Shown here piece by piece: positions 9,342 to 18,521 of a stretch of 64,000 bases of DNA. This stretch comes from Nostoc sp. ATCC 43529. GTDB taxonomy: Bacteria > Cyanobacteriota > Cyanobacteriia > Cyanobacteriales > Nostocaceae. The stretch lies in the NCBI GenBank assembly GCA_003326205.1, contig LWTK01000044.1:62001-126000 (forward strand). Direction: 5' to 3'. The first letter of the stretch is position 1; every line of letters starts with the position of its first letter. The notes beneath the pieces were generated by a model, which saw nothing but the letters and a program-made list of their open reading frames with translations, had not been told where the DNA came from and ran no database searches. The position numbers and the translations under genes are program-made.

Positions 9342-10340
9342 CTATTGGCTATTGGCTTTTGAAGATTGTTTAAAAGGAGTTTTTTTAGTTTTTTGCTTTT
9401 TAGTCTTATTTTTTTCGTAGTCTAACTCTTTAAGCTTCTTCATAATTCTGCTGAAGTACTCTTGCAGATAACTTTCTAGAGTTGTAGTTTGTTCTCGATC
9501 TAAGCCAAATACTCTGTAGACTTCATCCATTGGAGCATTTAACTGTTTACCACTAGCCAAGACTTCTGTAAATGCCAGCCTGTCTGCGACGTTCCATCCC
9601 CACTGAAAGAAGCGCATAAAGCCGCGCACAGCACGCAGTAAGTTTATGGGCATCCGTGTTACTCTGGCTTCTTTTCCAGATAAGCGTTCACACAAGCTAA
9701 TGATTTCTTCTGCGCTCCATGCACGAGTACCTACTACAGGAAAAGCCTGGTTTTCTGTTTCTGGCACACTCAAGGCGCGGATAGCAAATTTGGCAACGTC
9801 TTGGGTGTCCATGTAGGCAATGGGAGAAGATTCACCAGTTACCCAAACTGGTTGTCCTTCCAAAATCGGAATTCCGTATTGACCGATTAACCCTTGCATA
9901 AAGCCAGCTAGCCGCAAGATGGTGTAATTCAAGCCAGACTCAGCCAAGAAGAGTTCTGTACACCGTTTGATTTCCATTAACGGCACTTCTGGGTATTTAT
10001 CAGCATCTAAAATCGAAAAGAAGATAAAACGCTCTACACCTGCTGCCTTTGCAGCTTGAATTAATGCTACTTTACCGTCCCAGTCCACTTGTTTGATGCT
10101 TAGTGAATCTGTAGGGCGAGATGTTGAGGCATCAATGACTTGGGTTACCCCTTCTAGGGCTTCAACTAGGGTGTCCGGGTAACGCAAACTCCCCGATACA
10201 AGTTCTGCACCCCATTCTTTAAGAAAAGCTGCTTTTTTACTGCTGCGGACTAGACAGCGTACTTTATATCCCTCATCGATAGCACGACGAGCCACTTGTC
10301 TTCCTAAGGTGCCAGTGGCACCGACGATTAATAATGTCAT
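9342..10340 (-). CDS. ycf39: Ycf39, NmrA-like SDR protein for photosystem II assembly
   Basis: 332 residues. The N-terminal Rossmann motif GATGTLGRQVARRA starts at residue 7. RFIFFSILDADKYPEVPLMEIKRCTE and LRLAGFMQGLIGQYGIPI are typical of Ycf39/HCF244, an atypical SDR lacking the usual YxxxK pair. In studied cyanobacteria Ycf39 binds the D1 assembly module with chlorophyll synthase and high-light-inducible proteins. The last 25 residues are very Lys/Thr-rich and look like a strain-specific tail. petM is 265 bases upstream on the same strand. Confidence 0.9.
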   Translation of the reverse strand: MTLLIVGATGTLGRQVARRAIDEGYKVRCLVRSSKKAAFLKEWGAELVSGSLRYPDTLVEALEGVTQVIDASTSRPTDSLSIKQVDWDGKVALIQAAKAAGVERFIFFSILDADKYPEVPLMEIKRCTELFLAESGLNYTILRLAGFMQGLIGQYGIPILEGQPVWVTGESSPIAYMDTQDVAKFAIRALSVPETENQAFPVVGTRAWSAEEIISLCERLSGKEARVTRMPINLLRAVRGFMRFFQWGWNVADRLAFTEVLASGKQLNAPMDEVYRVFGLDREQTTTLESYLQEYFSRIMKKLKELDYEKNKTKKQKTKKTPFKQSSKANSQ

Positions 10341-10449
10341 GAGGGTTGTAATATATCTTAATGTTTTATGAAAAGAATCTTATCAGAATAACCTAATGTA
10401 AACAAAAATTTACATTTTTTTCAGAAAATCAATTGAATTAAAGAGGCTT

Positions 10450-10492
10450 ATGAGAAAATTGCTGTCCGGTTACCGGACAAGCTTTTTTCTCA
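10450..10492. terminator. Hairpin with T-runs on both sides, after petM
   Basis: TGTCCGG-TTA-CCGGACA stem at 10463-10479, extended by outer TGAGAAAA/TTTTCTCA arms. It lies about 115 bases downstream of petM (minus strand) and before ycf39, so it probably ends or attenuates petM transcripts. T-runs on both strands make it usable in either direction. Confidence 0.7.
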
Positions 10493-10604
10493 GTTAGCGG
10501 TGCTAAAGGGAGTAGTGAGTGAGGAGTGGGGGAGATGAAGGGACAAGGGGACAAGGAGAATAATTCTTAAACTCCTAACTTTTAACTCCTCAGTCAACAG
10601 TCAA

Positions 10605-10709
10605 TTATTCTTCTCCGCCTTGAATTTTTAGTAGCAATGCGCCTAAGCCCCAGCCGACGAAGATTAAACCGAAGGACAATAGAGCTGCATTCAAAATTTC
10701 GGCGCCCAT
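10605..10709 (-). CDS. petM: Cytochrome b6f complex subunit PetM
   Basis: A 34-residue protein found by reading the spacer: [18 protein letters not shown], then a Gly-rich turn, LLLKIQ, and a GGEE end. This is the standard PetM sequence: one transmembrane helix of the b6f complex in the thylakoid membrane. The ribosome site AAGGAG lies 8-9 bases before the ATG. It is the gene upstream of ycf39 on the same strand, separated from it by a terminator hairpin. Confidence 0.95.
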   Translation of the reverse strand: MGAEILNAALLSFGLIFVGWGLGALLLKIQGGEE

Positions 10710-10947
10710 TGGTGTGATTCTCCTTAATATAAGTTGGTCTGTGTAAAAAAGTAGGTCTCCCAGAAGCTTTTTGATAATTGCTGCGGTATTAGACCTGTGT
10801 AAATAATTCTAAACTAGTTTAGCAGGTAATCCCTACTGCTTTTGGAGGCAATCTCTACTATAGAGGGGGGATTAGGAGGATGTAGCCTGAACTTGCCGCA
10901 GGATTGAAGACGAGGGAGAATCTCATAATTAATTATGAAGAAGTCTT

Positions 10948-12039
10948 ATGTATCAAAATAATCAAGGTAGTTTACAAAATTTTGGGAAAGTGAATCGCCC
11001 GCGGTTGGCGCTGACGATGGGAGATCCGGCGGGAATTGGGCTAGAGGTGATTTTGAAAGCTTTAGCAGATCCAGCAATAAGTCAAAAATATGACATTACT
11101 GTGGTGGGTAACCGAGATTTGCTGGCACAGACTTATGAAAAACTGAATTTAACTCAAAATTTAGTACCTTTGGTCAATCCAGATCTTTTGTCAGTGATTA
11201 ATGTGGAGTTAAAGGAGGGAATTAAAGGTGAAATTATTCCAGGAATAGGTAATGCGGCTAGTGGTGCGGCTAGTTTTGCTTATATGGAATATGCGATCGC
11301 CCAAACACTTGCTGGTAAATTTGATGGTATCGTTACCGGGCCGATCGCTAAATCTGCTTGGAAAGCCGCAGGGTATAATTACCCAGGACAAACGGAACTT
11401 TTAGCAGAAAAATCTGGTGTGAAGCGCTTTGGTATGTTATTTGTAGCGCGATCGCCCCATACTAATTGGACACTCAGAGCTTTACTTGGTACCACACATA
11501 TTCCTCTGTGTCAAGTGTCTGAGAAATTGACACCGCAGTTGTTGACAGAGAAACTGGATTTGTTGGTGGAGTGTTTAAAGCAAGACTTTGGGATAGAAAA
11601 AGCGAGAATTGCGATCGCAGGTTTAAATCCCCACAGTGGCGAACAGGGACAATTGGGACGTGAAGAACAAGATTGGTTAATTCCCTGGTTGGAAGAAGAA
11701 CGGCAAAACAGACCGCAATTGCAATTAGACGGGCCGATACCACCAGATACAATGTGGGTTAAGCCTGGTCAAGCTTGGTACGGAAATTCTCAGATGCAAA
11801 ATCCTGCTGATGCGTACTTGGCACTTTACCACGACCAAGGCTTAATTCCCGTGAAATTGATGGCGTTCGATCGAGCAGTTAATACTTCTATTGGTCTTCC
11901 TTTTGTGCGGACTTCACCAGATCATGGAACAGCGTTTGATATTGCGGGTAAGGGAATTGCTGATGCTACAAGTATGAAGGCGGCGATAGATTTAGCGGCT
12001 GAGTTGGTTAGTCAAAGGATGGCAGCGGTAAAACTATGA
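10948..12039 (+). CDS. pdxA: 4-hydroxythreonine-4-phosphate dehydrogenase
   Basis: 363 residues. The N-terminal [11 protein letters not shown] (about 24-34), the VTGPIAK segment, and the late [10 protein letters not shown] and [13 protein letters not shown] motifs identify PdxA. It oxidises 4-phosphohydroxy-threonine in pyridoxal-phosphate synthesis and needs a divalent metal bound by His residues such as that in YHDQG. The first 17 residues before [10 protein letters not shown] are variable. The gene is preceded by a GAAGAAG ribosome-site-like stretch and followed after 39 bases by the toxin gene. Confidence 0.95.
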   Translation: MYQNNQGSLQNFGKVNRPRLALTMGDPAGIGLEVILKALADPAISQKYDITVVGNRDLLAQTYEKLNLTQNLVPLVNPDLLSVINVELKEGIKGEIIPGIGNAASGAASFAYMEYAIAQTLAGKFDGIVTGPIAKSAWKAAGYNYPGQTELLAEKSGVKRFGMLFVARSPHTNWTLRALLGTTHIPLCQVSEKLTPQLLTEKLDLLVECLKQDFGIEKARIAIAGLNPHSGEQGQLGREEQDWLIPWLEEERQNRPQLQLDGPIPPDTMWVKPGQAWYGNSQMQNPADAYLALYHDQGLIPVKLMAFDRAVNTSIGLPFVRTSPDHGTAFDIAGKGIADATSMKAAIDLAAELVSQRMAAVKL

Positions 12040-12078
12040 ATTATTTCATGATTTATAAATAGACTTGTAGAGAGAATC

Positions 12079-12417
12079 ATGGAAGTGCAACCAAGAGAAA
12101 TTAGGAATTACCTGACAGTAGACGGTAAAAATGTTTTTGATGAGTGGCTTGATTCTCTGCGAGATAAAAGAACAAAAGCTAAAATAAGAGCCAGACTTGA
12201 CCGGGTTGAAGATGGTAATTTAGGTGATTGTAAGTCAGTTGGTGAAGGTGTTTGCGAATTAAGAATCGATTATGGCCCAGGCTACCGCATATACTTTGGA
12301 CAAGAAGGGATAACAATTATTATTCTTTTGTGTGGTGGAGACAAAAGCACTCAAGAACAAGATATTGTTAAAGCTCAGGAATATTGGAAAGACTATAGGA
12401 GCCGAGATAATGCCTAG
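12079..12417 (+). CDS. RelE/HigB-type toxin of a toxin-antitoxin pair
   Basis: 112 residues of the addiction-module killer family (small RelE/ParE superfamily ribonucleases). The pattern FDEWLDSLRDKRTKAKIRARLDR, VGEGVCELRIDYGPGYRIYF and IILLCGGDKSTQEQDI is characteristic. Members cleave mRNA at the ribosome. The toxin comes first and the antitoxin second, as is usual for HigBA-type pairs. The downstream start codon lies inside the last codons of this gene (8-base overlap), giving tight coupling. Confidence 0.85.
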   Translation: MEVQPREIRNYLTVDGKNVFDEWLDSLRDKRTKAKIRARLDRVEDGNLGDCKSVGEGVCELRIDYGPGYRIYFGQEGITIIILLCGGDKSTQEQDIVKAQEYWKDYRSRDNA

Positions 12418-12706
12418 AAGTGTAAGCTATCACGAAGGACTAATTAAGGATCTGCAAGACCCACTAGAAGCAGCAACTTATATAGAAGTAGTTCTAGAAG
12501 AGGGCGACCCTAAAATGTTAGGAAAAGCGCTCATAAATTTGATTGAAGCACAGGGTGGAATCGATCGGTTTCCAGCGCAAGTTAAGCAATACTATGAGCA
12601 AGTTGACTTGATGTTATCTGAACAAGGAAAAATTGAATTTTATTGTCTGAGTAAATTACTGGATGCATTGGGATTACAGCTAGCAGTAACAGTGAAGTCA
12701 GTATAA
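12410..12706 (+). CDS. HigA-type antitoxin
   Basis: 98 residues from the ATG at 12410, which overlaps the toxin gene by 8 bases and follows a TAGGAG ribosome site. The sequence MPRSVSYHEGLIKDLQDP, AATYIEVVLEEGD, ALINLIEAQGG and the C-terminal LSKLLDALGL matches the antidote family paired with this toxin. It contains a helix-turn-helix near the C-terminus and should neutralise the toxin and repress the pair. Frame extension to 12332 would run inside the toxin gene and is not needed. Confidence 0.85.
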   Translation: MPRSVSYHEGLIKDLQDPLEAATYIEVVLEEGDPKMLGKALINLIEAQGGIDRFPAQVKQYYEQVDLMLSEQGKIEFYCLSKLLDALGLQLAVTVKSV

Positions 12707-12946
12707 GGTGATTTCTTAAGGATAATTTAAATCGCTCAATTGTAACCCTAACAATTTATTTTTATCGTTTATAACGAGGATATATTAAAAGTTATAAACT
12801 CACTGTCTGAGGTTTTCGCGCACACAAAATCACCGAGTCAATTTGGTATTAACGTCCCAAATTAACCCAAGTTATACAGTACAGCCTCAGTAAAAATATT
12901 TAGTTATTCATCTGTTACGCTCAGGTTTTGAGCGATTACGACGAAT

Positions 12947-13639
12947 CTAGGTAAAACTTTTAGGCTCTAGGATTAAATCTACAGCAGCGCTTAAGTCTTT
13001 AACGATTAAGTCGGGGTGGTAAAGTTCTAATTGAGTGCGATCGCGAATACCACATTCCACAGCGATCGCTTTTACACTGTGTTTTTTGGCAGCGGTGATG
13101 TCGGCTTCTGTATCTCCCACCATCCAGGTATCAGCGGCGGCTGGTAGTTCTTCTATTGCTCTGGCCATCAACAAGGGTTTATCTTCGATGTCACGAGTTT
13201 TAACGTAGTCGTTACTCAGGCAATAACAACGGTTTTCGGGGAAAAATCTGCCTAAATCGTGCTTTTGAAAGGCATAATCTAGTTCCCTGACTCGGCGCAT
13301 GGTCATAACTGCTAAATCAACTCCAGCTTGTTGAATCTTTAACAGTGCATCCACGGCGCCCGGTGCAAGGGTGTCATACTCGAAGTAAGGTTGTGTATGT
13401 ACTGTTTGTCGCCGTAACTGAGCGAATTCTTGTGCTTGGGCTTCGTCTAGGCCAGAATTTAAGGCGATTTGTTTTTCTGGAACACGCTTACGCTTTAACT
13501 CCCAAAATTCTGGCTTGGGAAGTTCTTTTACTGGTTGGTCTGGGCGACGAGTTTTTTCTAGGCAAAATTGATAAACTCGGTAGTAGCGTTCGGAAACATC
13601 AATAATTGGGCCGTCAAAGTCAGTGATTAGTCTTAGCAT
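12947..13639 (-). CDS. HAD-superfamily hydrolase
   Basis: 230 residues with HAD motifs in order: motif I DFDGPIID (nucleophile Asp7, acid Asp9), motif II VMTMRR near residue 112, a Lys in DIEDKPLLMARAI, and motif IV WMVGDTEADITAAKK near 172. A helical cap lies between motifs I and II. It is probably a small-molecule phosphatase of the phosphoglycolate-phosphatase-like group, but the substrate cannot be named. It stands alone on the minus strand, divergent from the large surface protein gene. Confidence 0.85.
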   Translation of the reverse strand: MLRLITDFDGPIIDVSERYYRVYQFCLEKTRRPDQPVKELPKPEFWELKRKRVPEKQIALNSGLDEAQAQEFAQLRRQTVHTQPYFEYDTLAPGAVDALLKIQQAGVDLAVMTMRRVRELDYAFQKHDLGRFFPENRCYCLSNDYVKTRDIEDKPLLMARAIEELPAAADTWMVGDTEADITAAKKHSVKAIAVECGIRDRTQLELYHPDLIVKDLSAAVDLILEPKSFT

Positions 13640-14056
13640 CGCTGCAAAATGTTAAATTTTATTAAAATTATCGCAGTTGTGTGGGTATTTTGCGATCGCG
13701 AATCTGCACTGTTGAATTTAACTAAGTGTTTTTTGTAAATACTTTTTCAGAAAGTATCGGCGATTTTTAAGCATCTTTAACTATAGTGACAGTTTGAAAA
13801 AATACAACTAAGATGTAAGCGGTCATATCTTCGGCTGTATCAGCTAACTGGTATTGACTAAATACATAGATAACGAATGAGTAGTTGGCTAGCAGCTGTC
13901 AAAGTTGAAGACTGTTTTGGGATCTTCACACAGTAGCAATCTACGGGTATTCGCCGCAAAAATTCTACTAGCAGGTTTATCTAATTTTTGGAGAACAGGA
14001 GACGTTGCACTGCAACGTCTCTACATTGATTTGGGTTTTATATATCAGGTCTACCA
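13640..14056. other. Divergent spacer before the surface protein gene
   Basis: About 417 bases between the HAD hydrolase and the 1376-aa protein. Apart from the 28-base palindrome at 13997-14024, which lies only 33 bases before the ATG, I see no clear promoter or operator and no small gene. Confidence 0.5.
13997..14024. repeat. 28-bp palindromic repeat, GAGACGTTGCA type
   Basis: An inverted repeat GAGACGTTGCA-C-TGCAACGTCTC ending in CTAC. It has the same overall size and -CTAC end as the GTAGGGGCG palindromes. It sits in the probable 5' leader of the gene at 14057 and could affect its translation. Confidence 0.8.
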
Positions 14057-17000
14057 ATGAATAATTTGAAATATTTGGGTTGCGTTACTTTGTTTGGAAT
14101 TTTGGCTTGTGCGTCAACAGCTATTGCTCAAACAATACCAGAACCAGAACCGATATTTTCACCCCGCTTTGGAGTACGCTACACCACTGAGGGAGCAGGA
14201 TATGAATCATTTAGCACTTTTGAGGGTTTTTTGCCTGTTTTACAAACTCCTGGTAATAGTTTGACTTTCTTACAAGGGAAGGTTTTATTAGACAATGACT
14301 CTAATTTAGCTAGCAATATATTGTTCGGACATCGATTTTTTAGCCAAAAAGAGAATCGTATTATTGGTGGCTATATTTCTTACTCGACTCGCGATACAGG
14401 TAGGAGTAATTTCGATCAATTCGGGCTAGGTTTTGAAACTTTAGGTAGTTGGGATTTTCGTTTTAATGCTTATCTTCCCTTGAATTCTTCAGAAAAGCAA
14501 TTTGACCAAAGGAATCTGCCATTCTTTCAAGGTAATTCATTAATGATAGAGCGATCGCGCTTTTTAGAAGTAGCGATGTCTGGCGTAGATGCAGAAGTTG
14601 GTACGCGTTTAGCAAACATTGGTAGTGGGGACTTGCGCGGTTATGCGGGTGTATACTACTACTCTGGCGGTCAATCAAGGGAAGCTTTTGGTTGGAAAAC
14701 GAGAATAGAAGCTCGTCCTAATGATTATTTGGGTTTGAGTCTTTCTCTACAAAATGATGACCTATTTGATACTAGGCTGGTTTTTAGTATTGGTGCAAAT
14801 TTTCCTGGTAGTGGCGCTAGGAGAAACAAGCCGAAGAAAGATAGTGCTTTAGCACGGATGGCAACAACAGTAGAGAACCAAGCTACTATTTTAGTTGCTG
14901 TTGAAAATAGAACTGATTCTTTTGCTGCAACGATTGAATCAAATAATCCTAATACTCCTACAAATAATCCTAATACTCCTACAAATAATCCTGATACTCC
15001 TACAAATAATCCTGATACTCCTACAAATAATCCTGATACTCCTACAAATAATCCTGATACTCCTACAAATAATAATAGCGATCGCTCCATCATTATCCAT
15101 GTAGCACCCGGTGGTACTGGTAATGGTACTTTTGAAGCTCCTTTTGGCACAATTGCTGATGCTTTGGCGGTAGCGAAAGCAGACAATGTTATTTATGTTC
15201 GTTCTAATCCAACTACCGTTTTTGCACCATTTACTATTCCCGATGGCGTTCGGGTATTCTCTAGCGGCCCTCTACAAGTAGTTGATGTCAAAGATTTAGG
15301 AGTTGTCACCCTACCTTTATCGGGTAGTGGGATAAATCCAACAATTACTGGCGCAGTTCCTACTGGTAATGGATTAATTACACTGGGGAATAATACTGTT
15401 ATTTCTGGATTTAATATTCAAATTCCTGGGACTGATGATGCAAGAGGCGTTAAGGGAACTAATATTAGCAATGTTAGAATTTTAGATAATAAAATTACCA
15501 ATGCTTTTAGCGAAGCTATTTATTTAGAAAATGTCACAGGTACACTAGAAATTGCTAGAAATACTATTACTGATACCCGCAGTCCTGCAATTGACACTAG
15601 TTTAGAAAGTGGGATTTTTGTTTGGAATTACCAAGGAATTACAGATTTAACAATTACTGATAACCGCATCATCACCAACTTTAATGTTGATAGTAATTAC
15701 AGAGTAGATGGTATTGAAGTTAATCTCTGTCGTGATGTTGATGCAGCGTTTGTAAATAAAACTTGTAGTAGCAACGCAAGCATTACAGCTAATATCCTCA
15801 ATAACCAGATTATTTACAATGGTCAAGTTAATGGTGGTTCTGGTGCAGATGGTATCGATTTGAATTTAGGTAACTTAGGTCAAGGCACGTTTGTAGTTAG
15901 TGGTAACACCTTAACTAACATTGTCGATGAAGGAATTTCAATTAATGCTGTTGCCAATTCTGAAGGTAATTTTACTATTGCCAATAACATTATTACTAAT
16001 GTTGGTGATAGTAGTATTGAGGTCGATTTACTTAAGCCAGAAGCTGCAACTCCGGCTGTCAATTTGTTTAATAATAGTATTACTAGCTTCACGATTACAG
16101 GTAATACTTTAAATACGTCTGGGAATGATGGTATTGACTTTGAAGTGGCAGATAAAGCAGATGTAACTGTAACTATTGCTAATAATATTATCCAAAATAT
16201 TGGTGGTGGTGATAGCGGCGATCGCGCTATTCAAATACAAACAATAGATAATGCGATCGTTCGTCCTACAATTAATAGTAATACTATCAGCAATATCTCT
16301 GGAGATGCTATACAGCTAGCTCAAGTGATTTCTCCTACAATTACTACCAACAACATTAATAATACTGGCAATGGAGGAATTGTAATAGAAACCGCTAGCG
16401 GCACTACAAATATTAGCAATAACACCTTAATCGATGCCAACCAAGAAAGCATTAAGCTATCAGAAATCACAGGCTCGACAACTATTAGTCAAAACAACAT
16501 AAATGGCAGCAATAATAGTACTGGCATTTACTTAACAAATACTACAGGTGATGTAAATTTAACAATTGCCAATAACCAGTTGGTGGAAAACTTTAATGAT
16601 GTTCGTGTGAGTTTAGCTGGCACAACTGGCACGCTACAAATTAATGACAACACCATCACTAATAATGTGACTGCCGTGGATGTTCAATTAGGAGAAAATA
16701 CCAGTTTAAGCAGTGTAGATATTAAAAATAATCAAATCACAGGAGTGGATGCAAGTACCACATCAAATGGTATCAATTTCCAAGCATTTGAAAATGCGGC
16801 TGCGGGTAATGTCACCGTTTCTGATAATACTATCAACACCATGACTAATGGTGATGGCATCAACTTGCAACTCAATGGTACTAGCACTGCCACATTCACA
16901 ATTTCTAGTAACACAATCAGCAATATCCAAGATACCGATTTAGGAGACTTGAACTTTACTGATGGTATCAATATAGAATTGTTCGACGATGCTAAGGCTA

Positions 17001-18187
17001 ATGTCACCCTATCTAATAACAACATTTCCCAAATCCCAACAAACGGCATTTATATGCAGTTGGCTGGTGGTGATAATGCTCAAGAAATTGCCATTACCGA
17101 TAATACTATTTCCAAAATCAGTACACAAGGTAGTGGTATAGACCTGCAATTCTTTGATAATTTTGATGTTTCTAATATCAATACAACAGTGAATATTGCC
17201 AGAAATAATGTCTCTGATATTCAAGGAACTGGTATTAATATTTTCAACGAAACTTCAGACAATACAGTTAATTTCACGGCTGATAGTAACATCATTACCA
17301 ATACTTCTGGAGATGGTATAAAACTACAACAGTTAACTAGTTCTCAAATTATCAATAACAACATTACTAATGCAGGCGGACAAGGTATTAAGATAGAAAC
17401 TGCAACTATTACTACTAATGTTAGTAACAACACAATTACAGATGCTCAACAAGAAAGTATTAGCTTATCTGAAGTTACAGGTACAGTTAGTGTTAACCAA
17501 AATACTGTTAACGGGATTAATAGCAACAATGGTATTGTTATCAGTAATACTACGGGTGCAACAGCTTTAACAGTAAATAGTAATAATTTGACGGAAAACT
17601 TGAATGATATTCGCGTTAGTTTTTCTGGCATGGCATCCGGTACAGCCCAGATTAATAATAATACCATTTCTAATGTTGGTAGTGGTGTGGATGTTCAACT
17701 AACAGGCAGTGCTAATTTTAGCAGTATAACTATTAATAACAATCAAATCACCGGAGTAGACACAAGTACTGCCTCAAATGGTATTAGCTTCCAAGCTGCT
17801 GATGATGTTATTGCTAACAATGTTACTATTTCTAGTAATACTATTAATACTACAACTAATAAAGATGGAGTTAATATTCAAGTTAAGAATAATTCTCAGA
17901 CAAACTTTACAATATCTGCAAATACAATTACTAATGTCCGAGATTTTAACCCAGGAGACTCGAACTTAACTGATGGTATTAACCTAGAATTTTTTGATGC
18001 TAATGTTAGTAGCAGTGCTACCATCTCTAACAATGTTCTCTCAATAATTGATGGCAGTGGTATTCATGCTATTAATAATGGCAACGATAGCACGAACTCA
18101 GTTCAGGTAACAATTACAGGGAATCAATTTAGCAATATAGACAATTTCGATATTGATATTGATAATATTTCAGATTTTCAATTCTAG
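14057..18187 (+). CDS. Large surface protein: inverse-autotransporter-like barrel plus parallel beta-helix
   Basis: 1376 residues. Residues 1-25 are a signal peptide ending in AIAQ. Residues about 30-255 resemble the inverse autotransporter barrel of intimin/invasin: GHRFFSQKENRIIGGYISY, FDQFGLGFETLG and FRFNAYLPL. Residues 296-337 are six copies of a 7-residue linker repeat (NNPNTPT or NNPDTPT). From about 345 to the end the sequence is a long parallel beta-helix: repeated short N-rich rungs such as ITNNTI, ISGDAI and GINFQ, with PbH1-like asparagine ladders. A block of about 250 residues is duplicated with a period near 335 residues. I infer an N-terminal outer-membrane barrel that displays a C-terminal beta-helix passenger (type Ve-like). 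No catalytic motif was recognised, so it may be an adhesin or a glycan-binding protein. Confidence 0.75.
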   Translation: MNNLKYLGCVTLFGILACASTAIAQTIPEPEPIFSPRFGVRYTTEGAGYESFSTFEGFLPVLQTPGNSLTFLQGKVLLDNDSNLASNILFGHRFFSQKENRIIGGYISYSTRDTGRSNFDQFGLGFETLGSWDFRFNAYLPLNSSEKQFDQRNLPFFQGNSLMIERSRFLEVAMSGVDAEVGTRLANIGSGDLRGYAGVYYYSGGQSREAFGWKTRIEARPNDYLGLSLSLQNDDLFDTRLVFSIGANFPGSGARRNKPKKDSALARMATTVENQATILVAVENRTDSFAATIESNNPNTPTNNPNTPTNNPDTPTNNPDTPTNNPDTPTNNPDTPTNNNSDRSIIIHVAPGGTGNGTFEAPFGTIADALAVAKADNVIYVRSNPTTVFAPFTIPDGVRVFSSGPLQVVDVKDLGVVTLPLSGSGINPTITGAVPTGNGLITLGNNTVISGFNIQIPGTDDARGVKGTNISNVRILDNKITNAFSEAIYLENVTGTLEIARNTITDTRSPAIDTSLESGIFVWNYQGITDLTITDNRIITNFNVDSNYRVDGIEVNLCRDVDAAFVNKTCSSNASITANILNNQIIYNGQVNGGSGADGIDLNLGNLGQGTFVVSGNTLTNIVDEGISINAVANSEGNFTIANNIITNVGDSSIEVDLLKPEAATPAVNLFNNSITSFTITGNTLNTSGNDGIDFEVADKADVTVTIANNIIQNIGGGDSGDRAIQIQTIDNAIVRPTINSNTISNISGDAIQLAQVISPTITTNNINNTGNGGIVIETASGTTNISNNTLIDANQESIKLSEITGSTTISQNNINGSNNSTGIYLTNTTGDVNLTIANNQLVENFNDVRVSLAGTTGTLQINDNTITNNVTAVDVQLGENTSLSSVDIKNNQITGVDASTTSNGINFQAFENAAAGNVTVSDNTINTMTNGDGINLQLNGTSTATFTISSNTISNIQDTDLGDLNFTDGINIELFDDAKANVTLSNNNISQIPTNGIYMQLAGGDNAQEIAITDNTISKISTQGSGIDLQFFDNFDVSNINTTVNIARNNVSDIQGTGINIFNETSDNTVNFTADSNIITNTSGDGIKLQQLTSSQIINNNITNAGGQGIKIETATITTNVSNNTITDAQQESISLSEVTGTVSVNQNTVNGINSNNGIVISNTTGATALTVNSNNLTENLNDIRVSFSGMASGTAQINNNTISNVGSGVDVQLTGSANFSSITINNNQITGVDTSTASNGISFQAADDVIANNVTISSNTINTTTNKDGVNIQVKNNSQTNFTISANTITNVRDFNPGDSNLTDGINLEFFDANVSSSATISNNVLSIIDGSGIHAINNGNDSTNSVQVTITGNQFSNIDNFDIDIDNISDFQF
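14942..15067 (+). repeat. Six tandem 21-bp repeats coding for the linker
   Basis: Unit AATAATCCT(A/G)ATACTCCTACA repeated six times without interruption; the first two copies have A and the last four G at the variable position. It encodes the N-P-N/D-T-P-T linker between barrel and passenger. Near-perfect identity suggests recent slippage, so copy number may differ between strains. Confidence 0.95.
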
Positions 18188-18200
18188 CCATAACAAAGTG

Positions 18201-18287
18201 ATATCATGTCCGCTTTAAGACTTGTCATTAGGACTGACACGGGGACGTGGAGAATTTTTTTGATAAGTGATTAGTCGGACATGATAT
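18201..18287. mobile_element. Short MITE-like element with 12-bp inverted ends
   Basis: An 87-base segment bounded by perfect inverted repeats ATATCATGTCCG and CGGACATGATAT just after the surface protein gene. It has no coding capacity. No clear target duplication is visible, so it may instead be a large hairpin. Confidence 0.4.
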
Positions 18288-18361
18288 AAAACTATTTTTT
18301 TAGTTTACTAACCTGTTTCATATTTACAGCAGATTGCAACAGGCGTGAAGTACAGATCGTC

Positions 18362-18389
18362 GTAGGGGCGCACAGCTGTGCGCCCCTAC
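18362..18389. repeat. 28-bp perfect palindrome, GTAGGGGCG type
   Basis: Same family as 3302-3329, with the centre CACAGCTGTG in place of CAAAGCTTTG. The two changes are compensatory, so pairing is kept. It lies between the surface protein gene and hpd. Confidence 0.85.
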
Positions 18390-18521
18390 CCATGTAACCA
18401 TGTACTTCATTTACCTGAAAAAGGCTGTAACTTGCATAATTAGGGCGGGCAAGATGCCCACCCCACAAGAGTTATGTTTAATTTGGTGATGCAAATTGAA
18501 TATTTTTTGGCTGTTCAGTAC

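Noticed and set aside
14725-15186. 153-codon minus-strand frame with repeated GLFVGVS units
   Set aside because: It is the antisense reading of the 21-bp linker repeats of the surface protein gene.
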